Notes under the pieces: generated by a model
Seen by the model: only the letters and a program-made list of their open reading frames with translations
Told to the model about the DNA's origin: nothing
The model's database searches: none
Part shown: positions 24,238 to 32,654 of the stretch, one piece after another
Layout: every line of letters begins with the position of its first letter
Position numbering within the stretch: position 1 is the first letter of the stretch
From: Candidatus Aminicenantota bacterium
Lineage (GTDB): Bacteria > Acidobacteriota > Aminicenantia > Aminicenantales > Aminicenantaceae
Direction of reading: 5' to 3'
Length of the DNA stretch: 64,000 nucleotides
Assembly: GCA_016927475.1 (NCBI GenBank)
Contig: JAFGMO010000052.1
Span: forward strand, 97,109 to 161,108
Translations under genes and position numbers: made by a program

Positions 24238-25365
24238 ATGAAAATCCCAACCGTCCTCTGTTTGATCGGCACCAGGCCTGAAGCCGTGAAGATGGCGCCG
24301 GTCATCAAAGAACTGAAGAAGAACAATAATTTTATCAAAACCATTGTTAGCGCCACAGGGCAGCATAATACCATGACCAGCCAGGTTTTCCGTATTTTTG
24401 ATATTCACCCCGATTTCGACCTCAAAATTATGGAGCCAGATCAGGCCCTCTCCCGTTTAACCACTGAGCTGATTACCGCTCTGGACCTCTTGATCAAAAA
24501 AGTGAAACCCGACTTGATATTAGCCCAGGGAGACACGACATCAGTTCTGGCGGGAGCGTTGGCTGCATACTATCATCATATACCTTTCGGGCATGTGGAG
24601 GCGGGACTTCGCACAAAAAACATCAGTCAGCCATTCCCTGAGGAAATGAACAGACGCGTTGCCGACATGGCTGCGACTCTCCTTTTTGCTCCGACACGGG
24701 ATAACAAAAAAAATCTCCTTAAAGAAGGCTTGGCCGAAAAAGCCATTAAGGTTACGGGAAACACCGTTGTTGACGCTCTCCATGTCCTAATGAAGAAGCC
24801 TTTCAACTGGGCAAAAGGACCTCTGGCCGGGCTTCCTGCAAACCGCCATTTCATCTTAATTACTGCCCATAGAAGGGAAAGTTTCGGCCCTCCCATGGAA
24901 AACATCTGCCGGGCTGTCCAAGAATTGGCCGAAAAATTCGGTCCGCAGGGGTTCCATTTTATTTTTCCCGTTCACCTGAATCCTCATGTTAGAAGGACTG
25001 TCGAAAAAAACCTTAAGGGAATTCCCCATATGAGCCTTTTAGAGCCGTTGGACCCTCTAACATTTATCAACCTTCTCCGGCGGACTTCTCTCGTTCTCAC
25101 AGACTCCGGAGGAATCCAGGAAGAAGCTCCCAGTATGGGAATCCATGTTCTTGTTCTTCGTGAAACGACGGAACGCCCGGAAGGTATTAAAAAGGGAATC
25201 GCTACTCTCGTCGGCAGGGATAAAAAGCGTATCGTTCAAGAAGCATCAGGCCTGCTGGAATCTGTTCTCACAAAAAAAGATGATCTGCATCAAAATAAAA
25301 ATCCTTATGGAGACGGCAAAGCCGCAGGTCGCATCGTTTCCGTTCTCCTTGAATATTTGCGCTGA
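24238..25365 (+). CDS. wecB: UDP-N-acetylglucosamine 2-epimerase (non-hydrolysing)
   Basis: 375 residues. Interconverts UDP-GlcNAc and UDP-ManNAc for surface polysaccharides. Motifs are IGTRPEAVKMAPVI (residues 8-21), VSATGQHNTM, AQGDTTSVLAGALAAYYHHIPFGHVEAGLRT, VTAHRRE-like ITAHRRESFG, TDSGGIQEEAPSMG and RETTERPEG, all family-typical. It appears monocistronic. Its presence fits the glycosyltransferases encoded elsewhere in the window. Confidence 0.95.
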   Translation: MKIPTVLCLIGTRPEAVKMAPVIKELKKNNNFIKTIVSATGQHNTMTSQVFRIFDIHPDFDLKIMEPDQALSRLTTELITALDLLIKKVKPDLILAQGDTTSVLAGALAAYYHHIPFGHVEAGLRTKNISQPFPEEMNRRVADMAATLLFAPTRDNKKNLLKEGLAEKAIKVTGNTVVDALHVLMKKPFNWAKGPLAGLPANRHFILITAHRRESFGPPMENICRAVQELAEKFGPQGFHFIFPVHLNPHVRRTVEKNLKGIPHMSLLEPLDPLTFINLLRRTSLVLTDSGGIQEEAPSMGIHVLVLRETTERPEGIKKGIATLVGRDKKRIVQEASGLLESVLTKKDDLHQNKNPYGDGKAAGRIVSVLLEYLR

Positions 25366-25555
25366 ATAAGAATTTCTTTTTGTTTTTTTCCTGTTCTTGG
25401 GAAGCCATTTTCCATCAAAAAACCATTTTTCCCAGAGGAAAAGCCTTAAAAACCGCCCTTATTCTTCAAAACCATGCACAAAAGGAGTCATAAACAGCAA
25501 AAATCCGCTTTGTTTACTAATAAAACTGGAAAATTGCGGAAAATGAAAAAAAAGA

Positions 25556-25900
25556 TTGCAATCTGAAATAATAATGTGTTATAATAATAAAGTAAGCATC
25601 GGGGAAAATAAAGAATCTCAAATAAGGGGTGGATTTTTATCATAACATCCGGGATTCCCCCCCATATATCTTGACTTATTCTGACTTTTTCACCAAATAC
25701 CCTGCAACTTTTCCGGTGTTTTCTGCGTATATAATTATGGAATGAACAAGATGAAAAAAGACGCAGCTTTTTCAATTGTAAACCTCTTATTTTTTGATCC
25801 TCCTTCGCCCAAGGAGTTCAGAATAGATTCTCTTTTCAATTAATTCATCCCCTTTTTCAGGCCGCCCCTTTCTTTTCGAAGGAGGGGGTGGTTTTTTTAT
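25556..25900 (+). ncRNA. Candidate small RNA or small-ORF transcript with own promoter and terminator
   Basis: This accounts for most of the 591-base gap between wecB and the cbiO-like gene. A promoter is visible: TTGCAA (25556-25561), an 18-base spacer, TATAAT (25580-25585). A terminator ends the unit: a GC-rich stem beginning CCGCCCC near 25862, closing with GGGGGTGG and followed by a run of seven T (about 25894-25900). Inside are a hairpin CTCCTT-cgccc-AAGGAG at about 25799-25815 and a possible 33-codon reading frame starting near 25743 (MNKMKKDAAFSIVNLLFFD). The hairpin contains the anti-Shine-Dalgarno-like CCTCCTT. No known RNA family recognised. The downstream genes are on the other strand, so this unit stands alone. 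Confidence 0.5.
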
Positions 25901-25956
25901 GCTTCTTTTTAACGGATATTCACAAAGTACTCTTCAGGATGTATGAACAGCTCAGG

Positions 25957-26670
25957 CTAAACGGGCTTCAGCCCGTGCGCTTCCATTAATGGGGCGTTAT
26001 CGATTATGCCGTTTGTCGGGCCATCCGCGACCAATAGACCTCTATCCAGAACAAGGACCCTGCTGCAGAGATTTCTGACCAGGTCGAGGTCGTGGGTTGA
26101 GATGATTTTGGTGGCAGGAAGTGAACGAATGAGCTCCATAAAGCGATATCTTCCGCAGGGATCCAGGCTCACTGTCGGCTCGTCCAGGACAACAATTTTG
26201 GGATCCATAACAAGAACGGACGCCAGGGAAACCCGCTTTTTCTCACCAATGCTGAGCTGAGCGGTGGGTTTGTCTCTGAGATGGCAGATTTCCATCTCCT
26301 CCAATTTTGTTTCAACCTTTTTCCTCACCTCATCCGGGGAAAGGCCCAAATTTAAAGGACCGAATGCCACATCATCAAAAACAGTCGGCATAAAAAGCTG
26401 GTCATTGGGATCCTGAAAAACCAAACCCACCCTTTTCCTGATTTCAAACAGGTTCTTTTTCTCGAGGGTGATGCCGAATACTTTTGTTCTACCCTCTCCC
26501 CTTAAGATCCCATTGAGGTGCCAAAGAAGCGTGGATTTTCCCGCTCCATTCGGCCCGATTATTCCCACAGATTCTCCCTCAAAAACGGAGAAGGTTATAT
26601 CGAACAATGCCCGGCTTCCGTCCGGGTAGGTGTAGCTCACATGCGAGGCTTCGACGGCTTTTCCCATCAT
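25957..26670 (-). CDS. ECF transporter ATPase (CbiO/NikO-like)
   Basis: 237 residues; ATP-binding subunit of an energy-coupling-factor transporter. Walker A GPNGAGKST, Q-loop LVFQDPNDQLF, signature LSIGEKKRVSLA, Walker B VVLDEPTVSLDP and the H-loop ISTHD are present. The Q-loop QDPNDQLF is typical of ECF ATPases for Ni/Co. Only one ATPase is encoded, as in metal-type ECF systems. Overlaps the CbiQ-like gene by four bases and ends the operon that begins with the TonB receptor. With nikR at the head of the locus, nickel is the likely cargo. Confidence 0.9.
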   Translation of the reverse strand: MMGKAVEASHVSYTYPDGSRALFDITFSVFEGESVGIIGPNGAGKSTLLWHLNGILRGEGRTKVFGITLEKKNLFEIRKRVGLVFQDPNDQLFMPTVFDDVAFGPLNLGLSPDEVRKKVETKLEEMEICHLRDKPTAQLSIGEKKRVSLASVLVMDPKIVVLDEPTVSLDPCGRYRFMELIRSLPATKIISTHDLDLVRNLCSRVLVLDRGLLVADGPTNGIIDNAPLMEAHGLKPV

Positions 26671-27380
26671 AACAACATCCAGGCCAATACAAAAACAACC
26701 AACGAGACAAAAAGAAACAGCCAGTCATTTTTCCCAATTTGGAGCAGACCCATAGTGGACATCCGTCCGTTGTATCCGCGGGATAACATGGCGGCATATA
26801 TCCTATCGCTCCGTTCTACAGCTCTTAGAAAAACACCCGGCATCGCAAAGCGAATAAACCGAACAGCGCTTTTTCTGTTCCAGCGGGCAAAACACCGCGA
26901 TATCCAGGCTCGTTTTTTTCGTGTGATCTCATCAAAAAAGAAGGATATATACCTGACGGCAAATCGCAACAGAGCGGGAAAAACCTTGGGAAGAGGCAGT
27001 AACTCCAGCGCCTTCAGGAACCGGAAAACGGGAGTAGAAAGCTGGAAGACAGCAAAGCATAAAAAAACGAGAACCGATTTTACGGTCAGGTTCCAGAGAA
27101 TCGATATCTTTCCTGAGATTTCTTCTTCACCGAATAGGATCACGGCAAGCCCAAGGAACATCAACAGGGGAAGCAGCAGGAAAAACCGTAGTAAAATGCT
27201 CTTTATTTTAGGCCGGGTCAAAAACAGCAGTACCATCAAGAAAATCCCATAAACGGCAAACCGAAGATAACAACTCTGCGGCGTAATGATGATTATAAAA
27301 GCCATTAGGGAGAACGTTAAGATCTTCACGCGGGGATCCAGGTTCTGCAAAAAGCCTCCTTTTTTGCGCTCGTTTTCCAT
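26667..27380 (-). CDS. ECF transporter T-component (CbiQ/NikQ-like)
   Basis: 237 residues, with hydrophobic segments about 20-105, 140-160 and 205-235. The CbiQ family motif LDPRVKILTF is at the N-terminus and the coupling helices, with the Ala-Arg-Gly-like signatures RKKRAWISRCFARWN and AMLSRGYNGR, lie in the cytoplasmic loop. This is the scaffold that couples the ATPase to the substrate-binding subunit. It overlaps the ATPase gene by four bases and lies 12 bases after the methyltransferase gene. Confidence 0.88.
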   Translation of the reverse strand: MENERKKGGFLQNLDPRVKILTFSLMAFIIIITPQSCYLRFAVYGIFLMVLLFLTRPKIKSILLRFFLLLPLLMFLGLAVILFGEEEISGKISILWNLTVKSVLVFLCFAVFQLSTPVFRFLKALELLPLPKVFPALLRFAVRYISFFFDEITRKKRAWISRCFARWNRKSAVRFIRFAMPGVFLRAVERSDRIYAAMLSRGYNGRMSTMGLLQIGKNDWLFLFVSLVVFVLAWMLL

Positions 27381-27392
27381 CCTTATTGCTTT

Positions 27393-27986
27393 TTACACTC
27401 TTGCTTGAACCAAATAAAGAGAAGGTTCATCCCTTATGGACAAATCCAAAAATCCCGCACCGCATAAAAGAGCCCGCATCTGCTTCTCATCCGGAAGCAA
27501 ATCTTTAGTGACGGGCCCTTTGACCCTCCGGTGAAAAGAATTCAATTCCAGTCTGTTCATAAGATGGGCGATGACCAGGATCCCTCCCTTCTTTAAAACC
27601 CTTCGAAACTCCGATAATGCCAGTTTTTTGTCTTGAATATGAGGGAACAAGGCAAAACAGATGATCACATCAAAAAAAGCGGAAACAAACGGAAGCCATT
27701 GGGCATCTGACTGGACAAAACAAAGATTTTTAAACGTGAAGTTGTTTTCCGCCAGCTTGATCATTTCACCAGAAAAATCAGCGGCGATAATCCTTCCATG
27801 CTTTCCCACCATCCGCCTTATATGGGGGGCCAACCGTCCTGTTCCGCATCCCGCATCCAGGACATAATTTCCTGTCGAAAGTGGAAACTTTTCCATCAAA
27901 AGACGTATATTTTTCTTTTCCTTGCTCAGCCGGTGTTCTTTGTCCCATTGGAAAGCAATCCGGTCGAAAAATTCCTTTTTATTCAA
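27393..27986 (-). CDS. Class I SAM-dependent methyltransferase
   Basis: 197 residues; a Rossmann-fold methyltransferase with motif I VLDAGCGTGRLAPHI (about residues 42-56), the acidic IIAADFSGEMIKLA, and IICFALFPHIQDK in the motif IV region. It resembles small-molecule UbiE-type enzymes. What makes it notable is its position: between the T-component and S-component genes of a probable nickel transporter, with 5- and 12-base gaps. It may modify a metal chelator or its precursor; this is an inference from position only. Confidence 0.85.
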   Translation of the reverse strand: MNKKEFFDRIAFQWDKEHRLSKEKKNIRLLMEKFPLSTGNYVLDAGCGTGRLAPHIRRMVGKHGRIIAADFSGEMIKLAENNFTFKNLCFVQSDAQWLPFVSAFFDVIICFALFPHIQDKKLALSEFRRVLKKGGILVIAHLMNRLELNSFHRRVKGPVTKDLLPDEKQMRALLCGAGFLDLSIRDEPSLYLVQARV

Positions 27987-27991
27987 ATTTT

Positions 27992-28513
27992 TTACTCCGA
28001 AACGGGAAGGTTTTTCAGGATTTTTTCCAATTTCCCCACAATAACCGGGACAACAAGAAACAGAATCAGGATACCGGGAAATCCCTCAATCACAGCCGCC
28101 ACACTTAGTACTTTTTCAGGAAGGTCCAGCCACGTGGACACAAAAAAAACCGCCACCAGAAGAAGAAGTCTATCCAGAAAAACAGTCAAAGCCAAAACTC
28201 CCCAAATATTCCATCCGAGCTTTCGCCTTAGAAGAGAAGGAACACCGGCCAGAACGATGCCCTCAATCATCATGATAAAAGCCACTGGAGGAAAAAAAGG
28301 CGGCATGCCTGTCAAAGCGGCCGAAGTCAGCGGAGAAAGCATTCCAACCGTTAATGCTACCGGCAGCACCGTTAGAAAGCCCGCTGTCACAATGGGAAGG
28401 AACATCGGCAGAAATGCCCTCCCCAGACCTACTGCATGAAAAACCACGGGGAGGGCTAAGGCTAAAGCCAAAAAAAGCCCTCCGAGAACAAGATCACGGC
28501 CGGAATAATTCAT
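27992..28513 (-). CDS. ECF transporter S-component-like membrane protein
   Basis: 173 residues with about five or six transmembrane helices (GGLFLALALALPVVFHAVG, FLPMFLPIVTAGFLTVLPVAL, MIEGIVLAGV, ALTVFLDRLLLLVAVFFVS, ILILFLVVPVIVG). It lacks the CbiM/NikM hallmark N-terminus (MHIPDG) whose backbone coordinates the metal, so it belongs to a different S-component type. Position in one operon with the T-component, ATPase and TonB receptor suggests it is the substrate-binding subunit. The overlap with the receptor gene is four bases. Confidence 0.75.
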   Translation of the reverse strand: MNYSGRDLVLGGLFLALALALPVVFHAVGLGRAFLPMFLPIVTAGFLTVLPVALTVGMLSPLTSAALTGMPPFFPPVAFIMMIEGIVLAGVPSLLRRKLGWNIWGVLALTVFLDRLLLLVAVFFVSTWLDLPEKVLSVAAVIEGFPGILILFLVVPVIVGKLEKILKNLPVSE

Positions 28514-30372
28514 TGGGACAAACTGAAACCCACCTGAATATTTCTCCCCGGCATGGGGTAGGCCCCGGCGGCGATTCCGGGAAGGTCAACGTAAACCTGA
28601 TATTCAGAATTGAGGATATTATTAAGGTCGATGAATATCTCGACCATCTCAGATATGCCCAGTCTCAAGCGGGAGTTCAACAGAAAGTACGAGGGGAGTG
28701 GTTTTTCCGAAAAATCGGCGGCGTAATAATCGGCTACGTACCTTGCCTGGATGGAATAGTCAAAAATTCCTTTTCTATATCGAAGAAAGAGGTCCAGCTT
28801 ACGGCCGGCCCTCCCTTTTGTCCTTTCCCCGGGATTCAAAAAGGTCGCGTAAAAATGGGCCGTGAGATGCCGACTGAATTCCGCATCAAGACCCGCTTCG
28901 ATTCCCGTAAAGGTAAATTCACCTGCATTCATGAACAGGGCCAGCGGTGGAGGGGAAGGATTTGAGACCGTCTCGATGAGATTGCTTCCATACATCCTGT
29001 ATACAGATGCATTGAGAGCAACGCTGTCGAAAATCGTCTTCGTAAATCCGACCTCTACATTCCAGACTCTCTCCGGATTCAGATTCTGATTGGAAGACGG
29101 GAACATATAAAGCTCATTTAGTTGAGGAGAACGAAATCCTTTGTTGACAAGACCTCTGATAGAAGTCGTCTCGTTCCATAAAAATACAATCCCCCCATGA
29201 GGACATATTTCATATCCATAAAGCGAATCTCTTTGAAGGCGTAGCCCCCCGGAGAATATCCAGCGGTTTTTCACAACCCACTCATCCTGAAGAAAAACGG
29301 AAACTTCATTTTTTGTCCACTCCCCCTTGGGAAATCCGTAACTTTTCCCCCCTATAAAGCGGAAATCAAAACCAAGTGTCAATTCATTATACTGCAGACG
29401 GCGAGACGTGATTCTCAACAGGCCGCCGTTAATGTAATCCCGGGAATGCCAACCGTCAGAAAAAAGATGATGTCCAAAATTACGATAGGCCTTGACCAAA
29501 AAATTTTCTTTTGATCCATCGCTTTGTACAGTAAAATCCACAGCGCCACGTTCATAATCATTCCAAAAATCCATCAACGGTGTATCCACCGGACCCGCCT
29601 CATACTTTTTACCGTCAAAATATTTCCCCCTGAGGCTAATTTGTATATTTTTTTTGGTGTCGTAAATTATCTTGCCGGTAAAAGCATTTCCGTTATAGGA
29701 AGAGCTCGGACGATGGCCGTCGCTTTTTCTTTTATCCAATGTAAAATAATAAGAGAATTTGTCGACATTCCCGCCATGTCGCAGGTTGAGCTGGAGAGTA
29801 TTAAAGCTTCCATAAGATGCCCGGAAATCCGTTTCAAATTTTTTTTCGGGTATGCGGGTCAAAATATTGATGACTCCACCCAAAGCATCCGATCCGTATA
29901 GCACAGAAGACGGCCCGCGGACAACCTCGATTCTCTCCACATTATCAAGAGGAAAAGCATGGCTTACGGCACACCCATAGAGCCCCATTTTTTCAGGCCG
30001 TCCATCGACAAGAACGGCGATCCTCCGGCCCCTCTGCCCCAATCCACGGATATCCACATCGGAACGGCCGAAGTCGCCTGTCCTCTGGATAAAAATTCCG
30101 GGTAATCCTTCCAGGAGATTAAAGGCATTGCTGGACGAAATGGACCTGATGTCCTCCTCTTTGACCACGCTTACCGAAGCAGAACAGTCCCTCACTTCTT
30201 TCCGGGACATGGTTGCCGTTACCGTAATTTCCCTGTGTGGTCGAGACAGAGCCTCTTCCCTCTCTTTTTTTTCTTGTTTCCGGCTTTCTTTTTCTTCCTG
30301 GAATGCAAGCATCATCATCGCTTCCGACAGGAGAAAGAAAAACAAAACAAAGACAAACAACTTCCTGAACAT
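28510..30372 (-). CDS. TonB-dependent outer-membrane receptor, probably for a nickel complex
   Basis: 620 residues: an N-terminal signal segment (about 1-22), a TonB-box-like ITVTAT at about 49-54, a plug domain (SVSVVKEEDIRSISSSNAFNLLEGLPGIFIQRTG, DVDIRGLGQRGRRIAVLVDGRP, VERIEVVRGPSSVLYGSDALGGVINILT) and a barrel ending in the outer-membrane signature NIQVGFSLSQ with aromatic alternation. It resembles BtuB/CirA-type receptors. It is first in an operon with ECF parts and just downstream of nikR, hence the nickel proposal; a cobalt or cobalamin cargo cannot be excluded. Confidence 0.88.
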   Translation of the reverse strand: MFRKLFVFVLFFFLLSEAMMMLAFQEEKESRKQEKKEREEALSRPHREITVTATMSRKEVRDCSASVSVVKEEDIRSISSSNAFNLLEGLPGIFIQRTGDFGRSDVDIRGLGQRGRRIAVLVDGRPEKMGLYGCAVSHAFPLDNVERIEVVRGPSSVLYGSDALGGVINILTRIPEKKFETDFRASYGSFNTLQLNLRHGGNVDKFSYYFTLDKRKSDGHRPSSSYNGNAFTGKIIYDTKKNIQISLRGKYFDGKKYEAGPVDTPLMDFWNDYERGAVDFTVQSDGSKENFLVKAYRNFGHHLFSDGWHSRDYINGGLLRITSRRLQYNELTLGFDFRFIGGKSYGFPKGEWTKNEVSVFLQDEWVVKNRWIFSGGLRLQRDSLYGYEICPHGGIVFLWNETTSIRGLVNKGFRSPQLNELYMFPSSNQNLNPERVWNVEVGFTKTIFDSVALNASVYRMYGSNLIETVSNPSPPPLALFMNAGEFTFTGIEAGLDAEFSRHLTAHFYATFLNPGERTKGRAGRKLDLFLRYRKGIFDYSIQARYVADYYAADFSEKPLPSYFLLNSRLRLGISEMVEIFIDLNNILNSEYQVYVDLPGIAAGAYPMPGRNIQVGFSLSQ

Positions 30373-30386
30373 ATTTCACCGCCTAC

Positions 30387-30413
30387 GTAACACGATTATC
30401 TACATAGTAACAC
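30387..30413 (-). promoter_or_regulatory. Candidate NikR operator upstream of the TonB/ECF operon
   Basis: Two perfect GTAACAC heptamers in direct orientation (30387-30393 and 30407-30413), 13 bases apart (20-bp period), overlap the presumed -10 region. On the minus strand a TTGACT at about 30430 could serve as -35. NikR boxes in some bacteria are GTGTTAC-N13/14-GTAACAC inverted repeats; the half-site matches but the arrangement here is direct, which is unusual. The remainder of the 145-base gap to nikR shows nothing else. Confidence 0.55.
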
Positions 30414-30517
30414 CCCCTAAAAGAAAGTCAACCTCTAATTTTTACGAAAATTAAAATGACCTGGAATTTCGCCGCCCTGCCCTCGTCACATAAGAATTAA
30501 GACGGCCTGTCTGAAGA

Positions 30518-30937
30518 TTATTCAATATCCTTCCCGGTCGTGGTCGCGATCAGTTTGCCGTGTTTGACACTCCGGGTCGCCAAAAGTTCATCGGCAATCT
30601 TTTTTATATCCTTCCCTTTCCCCCTTAATACGACTACCTCCAGGCAATTATGATGATCGAGATGAATGTGCGTCGAAGAAACGATGGCTGTCAAATGCTG
30701 GTGCTGGATGCGGTTTAAGGTTTCGGTTAAATCCCGAATATCATGACTGTAAACCAAGGTGACGACACCTACGGCTTCCTTATTTTGAGCCTTCCACTCC
30801 TCGGCGACCAGTTTCTCCCGGATCAAATCCCGGAATGCTTCCGACCGGCTGCCATAGCCCATCTTGCGGATCAAAGCATCAAATTTATCCAAAAGGTTTG
30901 AATCGATCGAAACACCAAAACGGGTTACTTTTTCCAT
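30518..30937 (-). CDS. nikR: Nickel-responsive regulator NikR
   Basis: 139 residues. The N-terminal ribbon-helix-helix (VTRFGVSIDSNLLDKFDALIRKMGYGSRSEAFRDLIREKL) is followed by the ACT-like nickel-binding domain with HQHLT and HIHLDHHNCLEV, which supplies the His/Cys ligands corresponding to E. coli NikR His76, His87, His89 and Cys95. It binds DNA as a tetramer when nickel-loaded. It is the first gene upstream of the TonB/ECF operon, and divergent from the efflux operon. It has its own candidate promoter. Confidence 0.95.
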   Translation of the reverse strand: MEKVTRFGVSIDSNLLDKFDALIRKMGYGSRSEAFRDLIREKLVAEEWKAQNKEAVGVVTLVYSHDIRDLTETLNRIQHQHLTAIVSSTHIHLDHHNCLEVVVLRGKGKDIKKIADELLATRSVKHGKLIATTTGKDIE

Positions 30938-30957
30938 GTTTGATTTCCTTTCCTCTG

Positions 30958-30986
30958 AAGATATCCATCTTTATCATTGAAGTCAA
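30958..30986 (-). promoter_or_regulatory. Candidate promoter of nikR
   Basis: Minus strand: -35 TTGACT (30981-30986), 17-base spacer, -10 TATCTT (30958-30963). It lies 21 bases before the nikR start at 30937 and is back to back with the efflux promoter. Confidence 0.55.
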
Positions 30987-31011
30987 CCTTTGTCGCAAGC
31001 AAGTTTTTTTA

Positions 31012-31040
31012 TTGACTTGCTCCAGGGATTATGTTTATCA
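31012..31040 (+). promoter_or_regulatory. Candidate promoter of the metal efflux operon
   Basis: TTGACT (31012-31017), 17 bases, TTATCA (31035-31040), just upstream of the small exported protein gene. The -10 is weak. No GTAACAC half-sites are near, so NikR control of the efflux side is not supported by the sequence. Confidence 0.4.
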
Positions 31041-31052
31041 TTTTTAAGTTAG

Positions 31053-31331
31053 ATGAAAAAGAAGCTTAAAATTCCTTTAAATGTCGGATTTTTATGTTTC
31101 TTTTTCCTTTTGACGCTCTTTATCCACTTTTTTCACACGGAAAAAAATCTTCAAAGCAGCAACGAGTGCCCGGCCTGCCATTTCCAAAACTCAACATTAA
31201 CCACACAGCAGATCCATTTTTTCCACCTTCCCCCTCTTATTCATTTGGGAGATTTGAACACATCGGAACGTATAGACTCCAGCCAGCAAATCGTTATCGA
31301 AGCCCTTTCCAGGTCGCCCCCTCTCATCTGA
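31053..31331 (+). CDS. Small exported His/Cys-containing protein, leader of efflux operon
   Basis: 92 residues: a basic start and a hydrophobic segment (about residues 8-27, VGFLCFFFLLTLFIHFFH), then ECPACH (CXXC-H), QQIHFFHLPPLIHLG and further His. This looks like an anchored or exported periplasmic metal-binding protein similar in layout to small proteins that precede CzcCBA systems. No exact family recognised. It precedes the TolC-like gene by about 60 bases and shares its promoter. Confidence 0.6.
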   Translation: MKKKLKIPLNVGFLCFFFLLTLFIHFFHTEKNLQSSNECPACHFQNSTLTTQQIHFFHLPPLIHLGDLNTSERIDSSQQIVIEALSRSPPLI

Positions 31332-31391
31332 CTTCACTCCTTATTATAATCGTATAACCTGTTTATCCGCTTTTTTCCTTAAGGAGGTCAG

Positions 31392-32654
31392 ATGATAAAA
31401 AGACAATACACGTTCGTTTTATTATTGTTGCTTCTATTTCCGGCCGCCGTCAAAAGCACACAAGAAGAAGGTCCTTCGTTCACCCTCGAAGAATGTATCA
31501 GCATCGCCATCAGTGAAAACCCGCTCATACAATCCTCTTTTCACCAGTATCAAGCTTCGCTGGCCCGAATCAAGCAGGCGAAGGCCTTCAATCAGCCTTC
31601 CTTGGATTATGATTCGGACCTTCAGCCGAAATTTTTTGATTTTAGAGGCTCCGGTGAATCCTACTTCGGCCTCAGCCAATCCTTTGAATTTCCCGGAAAA
31701 AGGTCCATAAGGGGAAAGATAGCTTCCAAGGAATCCCATGAGCTGCTTCAAGAGATCGATCTTTTAAAACTGGACATCGTCTTTCAGGTAAAAAGAGCTT
31801 TTTACGGTTTACTGCTGGCTCAGGAAAAAATGAAATACGCACGTCAAAATCTCGAGCTGGCGCAGGATTTCCAAAACAAAGCCCGGCTGAAATTCGAAGC
31901 CGGGGACGTGGCCAAGGTGGAATATTTAAGAGCCAGGGTGGAAGCCTTAAAGGCCGACAATGCAGTGAAATCATCAGAAAATGATGTTCGTTTAGCAAAA
32001 GCACAGCTCAATTTTCTTTTGGCCCGGAAAAAATATTCCCCTCTTGAGATTCAAGGACAGCTCAGCAGAGACCTTATTGAACTGGATATTGATGTTTTCT
32101 TTCAAAGGGCCCTGTCTTTTCGTCCCGAAATAAAAAGAACGAAATTTTCCCTTGAAAAAGAAGGGCTGCGAAAAAAACAGGGCACTTTAAGCTACCTTCC
32201 AGATTTTGATGTCGGGGTTTCCCGGCACCGCATCGATGGTGAGGGAACATTCTGGGACGTGACGGTCAGCCTGCCCATTCCCCTCTTTTTCTGGCAGCCG
32301 AAAAAAGGGGAAATCGCTGAAGCCCAGGCGAATATCTCATCGCTTCAAAAAGAATTGGAACATCTCAAAAATGCTATTTCCCTCGAAGTTGAGGAAGCTT
32401 ATACGAACGCCCTCACAGCCGGAAACCAGATCAAACTTTTCGAGGACGAAATCCTGGCTCAGGCAGAAGAAGTCTACGAGATGTTTCTTTTCAGCTACCA
32501 GGAAGGAGAAATAGGCGGTATTGAGCTCATTGAAGCTCGAAAAACCCTTATTGAGGCCCGGCTTTCTTATGCCGATGCCCTCTATAATTACGACATAGCC
32601 CTGGCAGATCTTGAAAAGTCCATCGGCCAGGATTTTAAAGGAGCCGAACAATGA
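31392..32654 (+). CDS. TolC-family outer-membrane efflux protein (CzcC-like)
   Basis: 420 residues with a signal peptide (about 1-20, VLLLLLLFPAAVKS). Two similar long coiled-coil repeats follow, starting with FTLEECISIAISENPLIQ and the second half RALSFRPEIKRTKF, as in the outer-membrane factors of tripartite efflux systems. The order outer-membrane protein, adaptor, RND pump and its four-base overlap with the adaptor gene identify a heavy-metal efflux (CzcCBA/CusCBA-type) operon. AAGGAGG precedes the start. Confidence 0.9.
   Translation: MIKRQYTFVLLLLLLFPAAVKSTQEEGPSFTLEECISIAISENPLIQSSFHQYQASLARIKQAKAFNQPSLDYDSDLQPKFFDFRGSGESYFGLSQSFEFPGKRSIRGKIASKESHELLQEIDLLKLDIVFQVKRAFYGLLLAQEKMKYARQNLELAQDFQNKARLKFEAGDVAKVEYLRARVEALKADNAVKSSENDVRLAKAQLNFLLARKKYSPLEIQGQLSRDLIELDIDVFFQRALSFRPEIKRTKFSLEKEGLRKKQGTLSYLPDFDVGVSRHRIDGEGTFWDVTVSLPIPLFFWQPKKGEIAEAQANISSLQKELEHLKNAISLEVEEAYTNALTAGNQIKLFEDEILAQAEEVYEMFLFSYQEGEIGGIELIEARKTLIEARLSYADALYNYDIALADLEKSIGQDFKGAEQ

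Noticed and set aside
25640..25700. TTGACT near 25670 as a second promoter
   Set aside because: No convincing -10 at suitable spacing (CAAATA only); the upstream TTGCAA/TATAAT pair is much better.
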